A DNA stretch of 64,000 nt from Beroe forskalii (GCA_011033025.1 WFMF01000110.1:124001-188000), one strand, 5' to 3'. Positions 22,201-33,579 are shown, numbered from the stretch's first letter. The notes: generated by a model not told the origin, from the letters alone. Program-made: numbers and translations.

Positions 22201-25200
22201 TAGGAGGGGCTGGTCATCACTCGTCAAGGAAGGCGTGGTAGGAGTTGAAGCTGGTCATCACTCGTCAAGGAAGGCGTGGTAGGAGTAGGAGGGGCTGGTC
22301 ATCACTCGTCAAGGAAGGCGTGGTAGGAGCGGTCAACAAAAGCAAAGAATAATGACTCCACCCGCAGTGGGGGGCTTTATATACGTGTCTGTTGACACCC
22401 AATCAAACATGACGAATGCGCATTCCACCCATATGACGTTGACACCATTCGTAGTTCATGACGTATGACGAATATTGATTCGTACGCATTCCACATTCCA
22501 TCCCATATGACGTTGACACCATTCGTATCTGATGACGTATGGCGAATATCAAGAATTTTACAAGAATTTTACAAGAATTTTAAAATATAATTTGTGACAA
22601 AAGCAATGTCATTCAAATCACACACAAGTCAGTAGCTTATGTTAAACGGAGATGATATTGTGATTTGGTGATTTGGTGATGTGTTATGGTGATGGAATTG
22701 ATTTGATGCGGAGTCATCAATGTACTGATTCGAGGAAGAAAAAAGGATACAAAAAGGGGTTCACAATTTGAAATACTTGAAGGATCTAGGTGAGATTGGG
22801 GACCATAAAGCGGGCACGTACCAAAGAGCCAACAGAGAGATGCTGAAGAGAAATAAGAACTGATGAGAGCTGATGTAACAGGAGTGATGGTGCAGGAGGA
22901 GCAAAGCAACAAGAACTCACGAAGACCTGGAGAAGGAGAATGAGAAAAAGAAGAAATGGATAGGGTTGATGTTGTCCCCCGGCCTACGCATGCCCCACGC
23001 ATGGGACACAGTTAAGCCCAAATCGGTACGCAGCCAGGTGAGCATCGGAGGGGCACCCGCTTCCCACACATATGTAGCAGGTGGCTGGATCACTACCAGC
23101 GCAAGTCGGAAACATCCCCTCTTTCCACTCAGCCATCTGGGATCCAAACTGAGTGGGACACTTAGACAACACCCAGGCCCTAAGAGATGAGGACTTAGAA
23201 GATGAAAAGAGCAGACAAGGCTGGACAAACAAAGAGCAGGAAGCGGAAGGAGGGAAAGACTGAGGAGAGAGAGATTGAAGGTGGAACCACAGGAGATCTA
23301 AGATAAGCCTTCACCTTGTTGAGACAGTTCCTTTTTGTACTTTAGAATGCTCTTGTACATAATTTTGATTGCCCTGGTCGTGATTTGAATATGTCTCACA
23401 AGTGCATCATTGTTTGATTCAGCAGGATCTGTTGGAGTTGTCCTGGCTATCTGAATGCCGTTGAGAGGAGTATCACCATGGTTGATGTCAAGACTGTTGA
23501 TCAATGAAGCCATCTTTTGCCTTTGTGATGCTGCTAGCGGACAATTGGCAAGGATGTGTTCTTCGTCTTCAATGGCTGAGATGTCGATTCCTTTTGAAGA
23601 GCAGAAGTCACAGGTCCTTTCTGCTTTAGGAATGTTTTTGTGCCTACCAGTTTCAATATTGAGTTTGTGAGCACTACAGCGGATCCTTGCAGTAAATTTC
23701 CTGTCCTCAAAATTGCGGGCATGGTCAAGGTAATGCTCCCACGTGATCTTGTCTTTGACCTCTCTGTAAAATGAGAGCCTGCTTGATTGCTCCAAAGTAA
23801 ATCTCCATGCCTCAGTGAAATGATCCTGAAGGTTCTTGACCAGTAACACGGGAGACGCAGCTTCAGCAAGATGAGTGGCCGAAACAGCTGTCAGTTGATG
23901 CTGATTATTGCCGTCTGTCGCAAAACTTTCGATGATAGACTTCATGTTGGAGTACCATAATAAGCCAAGATTTACCTGTTCATTGAATGCTGCCTTGGCA
24001 AGGTTTGAATCTTCCATCTCAGCCAGTCTCTTGAAGTATTTGACGCAGAGCTTCAGACTATCGATGAGAAGTGGAAATCTGCCAGTTTCACCCCAGGCAG
24101 CAGAGTTGGATGCATTGCGCCTTATACCTAGCAGATACTTGAGGTGGCGTAGATGAACCTGCTCAAAGCGCATCTTGGCAATTTTGGAGACGCAATTGTT
24201 GATGTTACAGTCACGGTCAAAGCAGGAGATAAGGTGTTTCACAACAGGTCGGCTAGGAAGCCAGACTTGGCACCCGTAGGTTAGGATGGGTGTGACAAGG
24301 GAACCAAAGAGTTGCTGTAGGTTCTTGGGATCCACGTATCTCCTGTCAACAGTGTTCCTAAGACTGAAGTATGCCCCGAGGCCTTTCTTGTAAAGCGAGT
24401 CTTCGGCCTGGCTGAAGTTCCCTTTGTTGCTGATGATAATACCCAGGTAGCAGTAGGAGGTAACAAGCTCGATCTCATCTCCATTAATGATCGGCCTCCA
24501 GGTGGCACTTGGAGGATAGAGTCCATTCATAACCATGAACTTAGTTTTAGAGATATTAACTTCGAGACCCCAGGCATTGCAGTAGTTCTCAATAACATTA
24601 AGTTGTTTTTGAAGTGACTGGGTATCTAAAGCCAGGATAACAAGGTCATCAGCCCATGCAAGATGTGATATTTTCAGACCAGATAAGGTGGGGCAGTTGA
24701 CGTCCAATTCGTTGAGCAACTTGGAAAGCTTGAGAAAATAGACTTTGAAGAGTTCAGGGCTAAGAGGGTGACCTTGTTCTGTCCCTTTGGAAATATCAAA
24801 GCTTTTGCTGATCTTGTTGTTGATTTTGATGTTTCCAGAAGAGTAGCTGTACATGCTTTTGATGATGTTAAAGAAACCGCCATTTATTCCATAGCAGGCA
24901 AGCTTGAAGAGCAATGCTTGACGGCAGACAAGATCAAAGGCTTTTCTCAGGTCAATGAAGACAGCATAGACCTTTTGCTTGACTCTTTTGTACTTTTCCA
25001 TCAGTGTTAACAATGTAAAAATATGATCATTACACTGGCTACCCTTCTTGAAGCCTGCTTGGTTAGGAGGGTCGGGAAAGTTTGAGTCACGATGGTTTAT
25101 CAAGCGACTCAGAAGCATCAGGGAAAGGAGTTTTCCAACACAGCTACAAACAGCTATAGCCCTGTAGTTGTCAGGGTCAGAGGTACAGCCCTTCTTGTGA

Positions 25201-28200
25201 AGCGGGGTAATGACACTTTGGCTCCAGAAGTAGACACCCAGTTTGAGACAGATGTTGAAAAGATTGAGCAGAAGATGGAGCATTTCAGCATTGAGTGCCT
25301 TGATGATCTCATTGCTGATGTGGTCGAATGAAGATGCTTTTCCTGATTTGAGGCTGCTAATGGCGTTTTCCAGTTCATCCATTGTGAATGGTTTGTTGAG
25401 CTCTTCATCAGGTAGACTGGAGTTGGCAGTGTCTACGGCATCATTGAGCAGAGCCTGCTTAGTCAGTTGATCAACAGTCGGGTGCTTGTCAGAATAGAGC
25501 TGAGCATAGAACTTCTGAAAGTTATCAAGGTGTTCGGATTCGTCAAGTTTGATGTCTTTTTGCTTGTATTTTTTGAGCTTCTTGAAGTCTCTCCAGGACA
25601 ATACCTTTCCTGTTTTGATTTTTTCATTCAGTTTACGAATGAACTTATCTTTTTTAGACTCCACAATGGCTCGATAATCTTTGACATTGAGACGATGTCG
25701 ATCTTTTATACTTGTGTTATCAGGATTGTTGTCCATCACACGAATAGATCGTTTCAAAAGTCTCCTGGCTGTATGACAGGCAGGGTCAAACCATGCTTCA
25801 TGCTTTGGCTTACTCTTATCACTTTGTTTGGGAATATCAAAGCTTTCACCAGCAACTGAATTGATAAGGGACAAGATATCCTTATTGAGAGATTCAGCTT
25901 CATTACTGCTGATGTTATCTGATGTAAGCCGTTCGTTGAGGGTTTCTATCTGGGCTAGGATTGATTGAGTATTGAGAATGTTCTGAAACTTGTCAAGACC
26001 TTCAGGAGTGATCTTGTATTTGAAAGGAGCAGGCTCGAAGTGAGTAGGAGCTTTTGTTGGTGTTATCACCGGGCTATGATTCCAAAGATGAAGGATAACA
26101 GGGCTATGATCTGAAAAGAGAGTGTGACTAGCTACCACAAGATTCCTGATACGATGTGTGAAGCTACCAGAGCTGACAAAAAGGTCAACAACGCTGTTTC
26201 CATTCCACTTGAAGCATGTGTACTTTCCAGCACAGTCACCAAGAGTGCGACCGTTAAGTACTATAAGGTTCTGGGATCCGACAAGGTCAAGGAGAAGCTT
26301 CTTGTGACTGTTAGTGCCTTGATCGGAGCTAGATCTGTGGATAGAGACAGGCGCAGATTCATCGATGAAGTCTGCGCTATTTGAATTGTCAGCATCAGGG
26401 TGGAAGTCGGATCTGCTAAGAGAAGGATCGTTGTAGCCTGAAGCATCACCAATTCTGGCATTGAGGTCACCACAGAGCAGTATTTCGTCATCTGGTTGTT
26501 CACGAAGACTGCTGATAGTGGTGTGCAGATAGTCAAAATTCTGTGAGGAGTCATGCTTTACCCCTTTAGTGACACTGTTGGAAGGAGGGATGTAGCAATT
26601 CACAACAAAGGTCCGTATTTTAGTGGCTGGGTTATAAAACTTGACTACAACTAAATTTGCTGATGTGGTCTTATCATTGGGTAACTTGATGAGCTTGCAA
26701 TGATGGAGCAAGTCATTACTTATCAAGGTTGTTACTCCACCACCTTTGCCCTGTTTGCGGAGGTTACTGAATGCTTTGTAGCCCTCGATGTTTACTTCTG
26801 ATACGGTTTCTTGGAGGCAGACAATCTTATGAGTCAGCAGGATTTTCGTGAACTCAGGATCGTCTGATTTTTGCCCAAGGATGCCGCTGGCGTTGGCAAT
26901 GTTCCAGGTGATGATAGATGGGACATTATCCATGGAGTGAAGAAGCAGAAAGAAGAGTGTGGATCAAGGAAAGCTGACAGATGCAGAAAAGGGGATGGGT
27001 GAGACAGAGAAAGGGAGCAGCAAAGAGAAGATCGACCAGAGAGGAGAGAGCACGAAAAAGCTGAGGAGAGACTGAGGTGGAATTTGACAGAAAAAGATCA
27101 ACTGGAGAGGAAAGCTTGATGGAGACTGGTTCTGAAGTTGCCCATGATGACTTTGATTCCTCTTTGGTTGAGATGGATAGTGCCGTCCCTGAACATGTAA
27201 TGATAAGGGGACCCAGTTCCATTGGCAAAGAAGTTCCTGTATATTGATGTGCATCCACTGAGCTGACGCTATAATTAAAATTGTTCTTTGCTGACAACTA
27301 GAAAGCAACACAACCAAAGGGGCTGGGAAGTATTACACACGTCTTCATAATTAAAAACATACACTCAGTTTTTTTTATAAGAAACTTATTGAAATCCTAG
27401 GCTACAAGTTTCTTATTTTTTCACGATTTTGAGCCTAAAAGTTTCTTAATCGGTTTCTTAATTCTACATACCGACATACCGTACGAAAAATGTCTACGAA
27501 ATTTCCAACATAGGAACCTACTGTGTAGACTGTAGCTGAGGATTAGAATCGAACCTTCTGATATTTTCAGTTAAATTATACACTTTTAAGCATGTACCTA
27601 TCTTTAAAGATTTGTGCAGCTGTATACAATAATGTTCAGGGATCTTCATCAAATGTTCTTCCAAAAAAGTTTGAAATTTTGAAATTTAGATAAATTATCT
27701 AAATCCTATAATGCTTGGAACTTTTGGAAATAGATATGGAACTGTAATAGTGTCCTGTCGCAACAACAATTTCTAAATTTCTGTTTTGTGCTTTAGTATC
27801 TGGCATGTTACTTTAAACCGAAAAATCATGAAAGATTCATTTTCTAAATTTCTATTCTATATTATGATCAATTATCACATATCCAGTGTAATACTGTAAT
27901 AGAAGTTCAATAGAAGCACTAGATTAGTTTCGGAATGTTCACAATCAAAAATGGGGGTCTGGGGCGCAGCCCCAGAAGCCAGACGTATCATGTTAAAAGA
28001 ATTTCAGTTGCAATAGGATTTTATACACAAATTTCAAAATTCTAGGCTAGAAGTTTCTTAATTTCTTAATTGTAAATCAGTGAAGTTTCTTAATTTTTCC
28101 GAAATTCTAGGCTAAGTTTCTTAAATTTTCGGAAATCCTAGGCTAAGTTTCTTATAGACAGTTTCTTATAAAAAAAACTGAGTGTAATTATAAAGTACAA

Positions 28201-28559
28201 TCCTCATAGGAAACAGGGGATGGCCATGGAGACATATCGAATAAAAGTTACGGGAAATGGAGCTATGTGACAGTGGTCGGGTCTTTTTACCCACTTTTTG
28301 ACGTATTGCTTTCGACCTAGACCACACATACCAGCTACGTCAAGAATGTAACTAACGTGTTAATTTGTAACATTCTATACGCACGATTTTCCCGCCATAC
28401 CATCAATCAACTGAAAACGAAGAATCATCGTAACAATAAAAACCTTTTCAAACCTGCCATACTTTCGGCTGCTTCCCCAGTCACCACTTTCTTCTCAATA
28501 AGGTCATGTAGGTGCTGCAACACTGCATAGGAGAGCCGGTCCTGTTGAACCTTGGACAT
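19243..28559 (-). CDS. SGTA: Small glutamine-rich TPR co-chaperone (SGTA/SGT)
   Basis: Exons in transcription order: 28454-28559, 20756-20935, about 20432-20565, 19957 to about 20170-20198, 19599-19881, and about 19243-19354. The product, about 342 residues, starts MSKVQQDRLSYAVLQHLHDL (the SGTA dimerisation helix). It then has TPR repeats (GNELMKQNKYEEAVEKYTEA, YYCNRAAAYSKLNRHDL, YSKAFARMGFAYLSLNKLKE), a Met/Gly/Gln-rich region (ILNNPAFMNMAQQFMQDPN) and a tail (QNPDMMDQLRRQF) matching the human C-terminus. The TPRs bind the tails of Hsp70/Hsp90; the family sorts hydrophobic proteins to the BAG6/GET pathway. Intron 1 is 7.5 kb and holds a LINE, two tandem arrays and a MITE. Two junctions are abnormal: exons 3 and 4 share a 28-bp duplicated edge without a usable GT donor, and the final acceptor reads TTTCAA instead of TTTCAG. 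Confidence 0.92.
20285..20440. repeat. 43-bp minisatellite in SGTA intron 3
   Basis: Slightly more than three units repeat with a 43-bp period (AGATGGTC ends at 20340, 20383 and 20426). The array lies between the two copies of the duplicated exon edge (20171-20198 and 20432-20459). Its last unit runs directly into the exon copy. On the minus strand each unit carries a TTTTTCAG acceptor-like and a CCTGTCTTAG donor-like motif. Confidence 0.8.
21060..21435. repeat. Palindromic GTATACAC tandem array
   Basis: About 20 units resembling ACACTATACACGGTGTAT form a self-complementary array in SGTA intron 1. Open frames rich in Tyr/Val/Thr run through both strands because of the repeat and are not genes. 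The array can fold into cruciforms or long hairpins. Confidence 0.85.
21434..22330. repeat. 44-bp minisatellite, about 21 copies
   Basis: The core CTCGTCAAGGAAGGCGTGG recurs with spacing of about 41-48 bp, usually 44, with the variable linker TAGTAGTAGGAGGGGCTGGT. It lies directly next to the GTATACAC array in SGTA intron 1. There is no palindromic repeat or unique spacer, so it is not a CRISPR array. Confidence 0.9.
22400..22555. repeat. Two-copy repeat rich in TGACG
   Basis: The block CATATGACGTTGACACCATTC and the sequence after it, to GACGTATGACGAATAT, occurs twice about 70 bp apart, with few changes. TGACGT is the half or core of a CRE element, but the region is within an intron and regulatory activity is unproven. 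Confidence 0.6.
22960..27300 (-). mobile_element. LINE with intact ORF2 (endonuclease plus reverse transcriptase)
   Basis: The 1211-residue frame at 23298-26933 starts MDNVPSIITWNIANASG, with an APE-type endonuclease (CLQETV near residue 40, LLCGDLNARIG near 160, FSDHSPVIL near 280), a reverse transcriptase (FIDLRKAFDLV near 645, GTEQGHPLSPELF near 710, AWADDLVILA near 755) and a C-terminal Cys-His motif (CDFC..EEHILANC). There is no stop or frameshift, so it may be recently active. Flanks at 26934-27300 (pyrimidine-rich on the sense strand) and 22960-23297 look like its UTRs. It has no ORF1 that I can see. The clade is uncertain: the PLSP and GDLNAR signatures differ from the CR1/L2-type copies elsewhere in the window. 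It lies in SGTA intron 1, same orientation. Confidence 0.9.
27361..28185. mobile_element. MITE with 26-bp perfect ends at a TA site (Tc1/mariner-like)
   Basis: The termini at 27361-27386 (ACACTCAGTTTTTTTT then ATAAGAAACT) and 28160-28185 are perfect inverted complements. A TA dinucleotide at each end (27360-27361 and 28185-28186) is the expected Tc1/mariner target duplication. Subterminal CTAGGCTA..AGTTTCTTA motifs repeat several times on both sides. A short GC-rich hairpin (27954-27982, GGGTCTGGGG) sits inside. No transposase is encoded. Confidence 0.8.
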
Positions 28560-29500
28560 GGCTCAAATGGAAGGAATGTATTAGATTACGAAATCGAAGC
28601 AGCGCGCATAAAAACGGTATGTGCGCGCGCACATTTGTTCGTTAAAATGATTGCACTGAAAACGCGCAACAAATTTATGCGTAAAATAAGAAGACCCTTT
28701 CGCGAAAATTGCCATTTGTCACACTTTTTTTTTCGAAAACTTACAATTACAGCTAAGTATGCTAACATAGATCAGCTACGTTAAATGAAACAACGGTTGA
28801 GGTGACTCCATCAAAAACAAATAATATAATTCAGCAAAGTAAAAAGAAACAAAATTTAGCTTCTTTGCCGATCACCATACAAAATGTGATTAGAAAAAAT
28901 GATCTATATTACAGCAATATATGTTAAATATGATAGTAGTTATTTATCATTTATTATTTTCGTTTACTTTACAAAACAAATTTACACAAAATAATATAGA
29001 TATCAAATCCATCTTAATATGACGGAGCAACACGTTGTGTATGTATATTGTATATATCAGCGAATAGGTATTATAGTCCTCTTATCTTCTACGAGACAAT
29101 ACTACAAGATAAGTCAGAAAAAGCAATATCATAGTATAGTGTTTTCTAAATAAGTCTGTAATATTACGTTAAACATAAAAAGTTGATAAGATATTATAGG
29201 AGTTTGTAATTATACCGAAAAGTCAGTGATTATTGAACTTTTGTTAAAACGATAGTAGTGCGAAGAATTCATTTAGATAAAAGAAATCAAACTCTTTTGG
29301 ATTTTAAACAGTTAGGTATCGCATTAGAGGAAATAATTTAAGCTCAACGTTACTTTTAAATGAATTGCAAATTAATAGGAATAACCATGGGACAGATTAT
29401 CATGATCAAGGATCGAAATCATGGTTTGCAATGATCACATGATTTTGGAAAGAATCTGAAAATTTCCACATCTTGAGTCTTCTATCCCTGAATCGAGCAA
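28560..29500. other. AT-rich spacer between SGTA and STK11
   Basis: The first 150 bases include a CGCG-rich stretch (GTGCGCGCGCAC at 28621) near the SGTA start. The rest is AT-rich with no recognisable feature. Confidence 0.55.
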
Positions 29501-29504
29501 ATCC

Positions 29505-30710
29505 CGCCCTCACTGCTGCTTGCAGTTCCTCATGAAGCTGCTGTTCCTGCCCCCTCCCCTAACAAGCCCCCCTGTTCCCCCCTGGGGGAGGGGGAGATGC
29601 CCCCTGCAGAATGTTACCCCTCACTGCTGCTTACAGTTCCTCAAGAAGCTGCTGTTCCTGCCCCCTCCCTAACAAGCCCCCTGTTCCCCCTGGGGAAGGG
29701 GAGATGTCCCCCTGCAGAATGTTACCCTCACTGCTGCTTACAGTTCCTCATGAAGCTGCTGTTCCTGCCCCCCTCCCCTAACAAGCCCCCTGTTCCCCCT
29801 GGGGGAGGGGGAAATAAACCCCCATTAAACCCCCTGCAGAATGTTACCCTCACTGCTGCTTACAGTTCCTCATGAAGCTGCTGTTCCTGCCCCCTCCCCT
29901 AACAAAAATGCCCCCCTGTTTTTGAAATGGTGCCCCTGGGGGAGGGGGAGATGTCCCCCTGCAGAATGTTACCCCTCACTGCTGCTTACAGTTCCTCATG
30001 AAGCTGCTGTTCCTGCCCCCTCCCCTAACAAAAAAGCCCCTGTTCCCCCCCTGAAACAAAAATGGGGAGAAAAAAAATGTCCCCATGCAGAATGTTACAA
30101 AAAATGGTTCCCCTCACTGCTGCTTACAGTTTGTTTCCTTATGAAGCTGCTGTTCCTGCCCCTCCCCTAACAAGCCCCCTGTTCCCCCCTGGGGAAGGAG
30201 GGGAGATGTTTCCCCTCACTGCTGCTTACAGTTCCTTGAAGCCCCCTCCCCTCTGCCCCCTGTTCCCCCTGGTTCGCAGAATGAAGCTGCTGTTCTGCCC
30301 CTCCCCCTAACAAGCCCCCCTGTTCCCCCCTGGGGGAAGGGGAGATGTCCCCCTGCAGAATGTTACCCCTCACTGCTGCTTACAGTTCCTCATGAAGCTG
30401 CTGTTCCTGCCCCCCTCCCCTAACAAGCCCCCCTGTTCCCCCCTGGGGGAGGGGGAGATGCCCCCTGCAGAATGTTACCCCTCACTGCTGCTTACAGTTC
30501 CTCATGAAGCTGCTGTTCCTGCCCCCCTCCCCTAACAAGCCCCCTGTTCCCCCCTGGGGGAGGGGGAGATGTCCTCTTGCAGATTGTTACTCCTCACTGC
30601 TGCTTACAGTTCCTCATGAAGCTGCTGTTCCTGCCCCCCTCCCCTAACAAGCCCCCCTGTTCCCCCCTGGGGGAGGGGGAGATGTCCCCCTGCAGAATGT
30701 TTCCCCCTGA
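29505..30710 (-). repeat. 113-bp tandem array derived from the STK11 terminal exon
   Basis: About ten units of about 113 bp (CACTGCTGCTTACAG starts near 29511, 29622, 29729, 29853, 29977, 30114, 30207, 30370, 30483 and 30595) repeat the last coding segment of STK11. Read on minus, intact units encode the proline/glycine-rich stretch and the CKQQ-stop end. Only the copy at 30594 is joined to the kinase frame; the others lie in its 3' UTR. Units at 29897-30130 carry poly-A/T insertions such as TTTTTGAAATGG that look like assembly noise. Confidence 0.9.
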
Positions 30711-33211
30711 AGACAACACATCCTCAGAGCTGGCGTGTAGAGAGCACGCCATGGCGGGTGAGGTGGGGTGTGTGGCGTGCAGGTCAGAGGTGGAGAGGTG
30801 CACTTCTTTCAGGTACTCGATCAGCGTCGATTCCTGGGGAGAAAATGGGAGTCATTCTGGTGGTTTTGATGCACTGTTTGATAGTATAGTGGAAATCGAG
30901 TCAAGTATCGCGTTAAAATCGAGTGCAAATCGGGTATCGAGGTTTCACGAAGCTTCAAAAAGCGAACAATACAAGAAAACGCTACATTCTCCCACCTCTG
31001 CTACTGAGTTAGGTATGGGCACCTCGTCATAGCTCCTATTGTGTTTCTTCTGTACCCAGGGATGGTGTAAACACTCGTCTGTAGTGGCCCTCTCCTTGTA
31101 ATCATACGTCAGCATCCTCCGCAACAGTTCCTGAAGATAATGGTTTTCTTTTGAAGATGGCGCAGACCCAATCAAACATGTTGGATTTTTCTAGGACTTC
31201 AATAATTGAAAAAGCCTCTAGTTTTCGTCTTTTCAGACAAATCTGAGAATCATAAATCAAATTAGAAAATTGCAGGCAATGATGCGATCATCTCTGGCGC
31301 CCCCAAAGGAAAAATCATACCTGCAGCGACTCAGACAAGTAGTCCGGAATGTCAAACGTCCCCTCTCCTATCTTCTTGTACAACTTAAACACATTGTCTG
31401 CGTTGAAAGGGTAGTTCCCGGTCACGAAGTTGTAGAGACTGACCCCAGCAGACCACACGTCTAGCTTCTGTCCGGAGAAGATGTCAGCCCCTATGGCAAT
31501 CTCTGGGGCAATGAACATGGGGGCACCTTGGCTACCTTTCACTGTGTCCAGTTGGTTGTAGGGGTCTAGTTGCTCGGCCACGCCGAAGTCACATATCTTT
31601 ACCTGGTGAGGTGGTGGTGGTGTGCTTTTGTTGAGATTGGAAAAGTTCAGGGATAACAGGATTTGAGATCTCTCTAAAATCATCTAGACAAGTCTGAATT
31701 CAAGAAACAAATATTCAATGATATTTCTGGTATTTGTGACACAAAACGCAGAGAAAAGGGAGAAAAGGACCTGATCAGAGTTAAGTGATCTCTTTCTCTG
31801 ACTTACGGTGTGCGAAGTGTCGAGTAGGAGGTTTGCAGGCTTGATGTCCTTGTGAATGACATGTCTAGAGTGAAGGAAGTCTAGCCCTTGCAGTGTTTGG
31901 TGAATGTACTTGTGGGCCTGCCACGTCGGGAACTTGTGTTCTTCCTGTGTTGTCCAACATGTCCTGACATGGGTTGTGAAAACATAGGCGAGTAAATTAA
32001 ATATATCATTTTGATACCGCCTTAATTATTATACATCGACAAAACAGAAAATCACCCTGTTTTGGGTATTTTAGAAGAAAATTGAAAACATTCCCGATCA
32101 CTGTTGTCAAGGATCAAAAGATTAAAATACCTGTAGTGAACAGCAGCAGAAGGTCATGAAGAGATAGGTCTTATCTTTCTCAGCTTTGAAGTGTACGTCA
32201 TACAGCTCTATTACATTGTCATGGGGTGTCTTCGATAACTTCTGAAATGAGTCACTCGTCACACCACGGAAAAGCTAAATTCTCAGATAGGAAAATATTC
32301 TTATTTTGATTTTTTCTTCCATCTTCCTCCCCAATAATCAGTCTAAATAATCCAATGATTTACCTGGAGCAGCGCTATTTCTCTCCGCATGTTCTCCTCC
32401 CCTGAAGGTATCTTCTTCAGCTTAGACTTCTTCATGATCTTTACAGCAGCTCGTCTGATACTCTCAGTGTCCAGAGCTTCCTTTACCTTGAAGTAGAGGG
32501 TTAATATGCCATTTTATAAGTGAAGTCAGTAATTGCTCATGCTTCAATCTAATAATTAATCATTAGGAATTGAGAATAGTTGAAACATCTGCACAATTTA
32601 AAAAGTAACTGAAGACTATGATTGAGATATCGCGCGGAACTGAGAAAGAATCCCATATTATTTCATGGGATATCAAATTCTGTAGATCGAAATTTTGGGG
32701 GTTCGAAAATATGGGAATTTTTGTGAAAGAAGGCAGATAAATTATATCCCCATTGTACCTCTCCTCACCCTAGCATAGCTGCCTTCCCCCAGCATGTCTC
32801 CCAGGAGGTACCTCCCCACGAACTTGGGAACTCTTTCCACCGTCTCATACACGATATCAGCACTCGGCACCTGGTCGGGGGGATTATAAACTTCAACATG
32901 AAATCAAAAACTTTAGATGCACTCCAAAGTCCATTATCCCCGTTCTGATGGTTATAATTTTCGAAGAACTGCTCAGTGCTTATCCCCGATCCCCCCATCC
33001 TCGATCTTCCCAGTTCCATCCACTCTCCGACCTCTTCCCACTCACCTTGTGGAATATCACCTCACCATACTCCCCTCTTCCCACTCACCTTGTGGAATAT
33101 CACCTCACCATACTCCCCATCTTCCTCCCCCTCTTCGTCCCATGGGTCCGATGCTCCGAGGTTGAAGTGAACTACGTCATCCGTGAGGTGTGAGGTAGGG
33201 GAGAGGGTCAT
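30594..33211 (-). CDS. STK11: LKB1 serine/threonine kinase (STK11) with farnesylation tail
   Basis: Exons in transcription order: 33089-33211, 32769-32870, 32364-32486, 32131-32241, 31807-31944 (perhaps to 31963), 31321-31602, 30996-31130, 30594-30833. The product has about 417 residues (human 433). It shows a P-loop ([13 protein letters not shown], residues 64-75), VAIK-type lysine 91, the catalytic loop [13 protein letters not shown] (Asp about 186), DFG (Asp about 204), an APE-like IAPEIA, and the C-terminal CAAX box CKQQ, identical to human. LKB1 with STRAD and MO25 phosphorylates AMPK-family kinases and controls polarity and energy use. In exon 5 the DMLDN segment expected just before QEEHKF is present in the DNA (31945-31963) but out of frame by one base. 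Either a frameshift or a shifted acceptor has removed it. The 3' edge of exon 1, with its donor, is duplicated 43 bp downstream (33046). Confidence 0.94.
33035..33120 (-). repeat. 43-bp tandem duplication of the STK11 exon 1 / intron boundary
   Basis: The segment running from GGGAGTATGGTGAGG through the donor GTGAGTGGGAAGAG is present twice, with donors after 33089 and 33046. Only the upstream donor keeps frame; reading through to the second meets a stop codon. Both donors look equally strong, so mis-splicing is possible. Confidence 0.85.
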
Positions 33212-33579
33212 TCTCCCTCATGCTTACATTGTAGCTAACACAACAACAGATTATTAGTTTAGTCACAGTGCGGGCTCAGCCAATCAGTGAACAGGATTCG
33301 GATGATACTGAGCGCTGATTGGTCTAGCCATGGTGTGGCCTCATCACAAACAAGTAGAGAGGTTAGGGTGAATGATACGAGGTAGAGCGAGAAGCAATCA
33401 TCAACCAGCAGAAAAGTTTGTGACAACTGATTACAAGTATTTAGCCAAAACTTTCAATTAAAAAACTCGTATTGAGCTCTCGTAATGAACTCTCAAGGCT
33501 TTGTGACAGTTATGTCAAATAAGGACCGACAGAATAAAACAAAGTTATGAATACATAAAAATATACCACTGTAAGTTTA

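Noticed and set aside
21434-22330. Regular repeats that could suggest a CRISPR array
   Set aside because: There are no unique spacers; whole units including linkers repeat, so it is a minisatellite in an animal intron.
29597-30310. Proline- and leucine-rich plus-strand frames
   Set aside because: Antisense readings of the 113-bp STK11-exon repeat.
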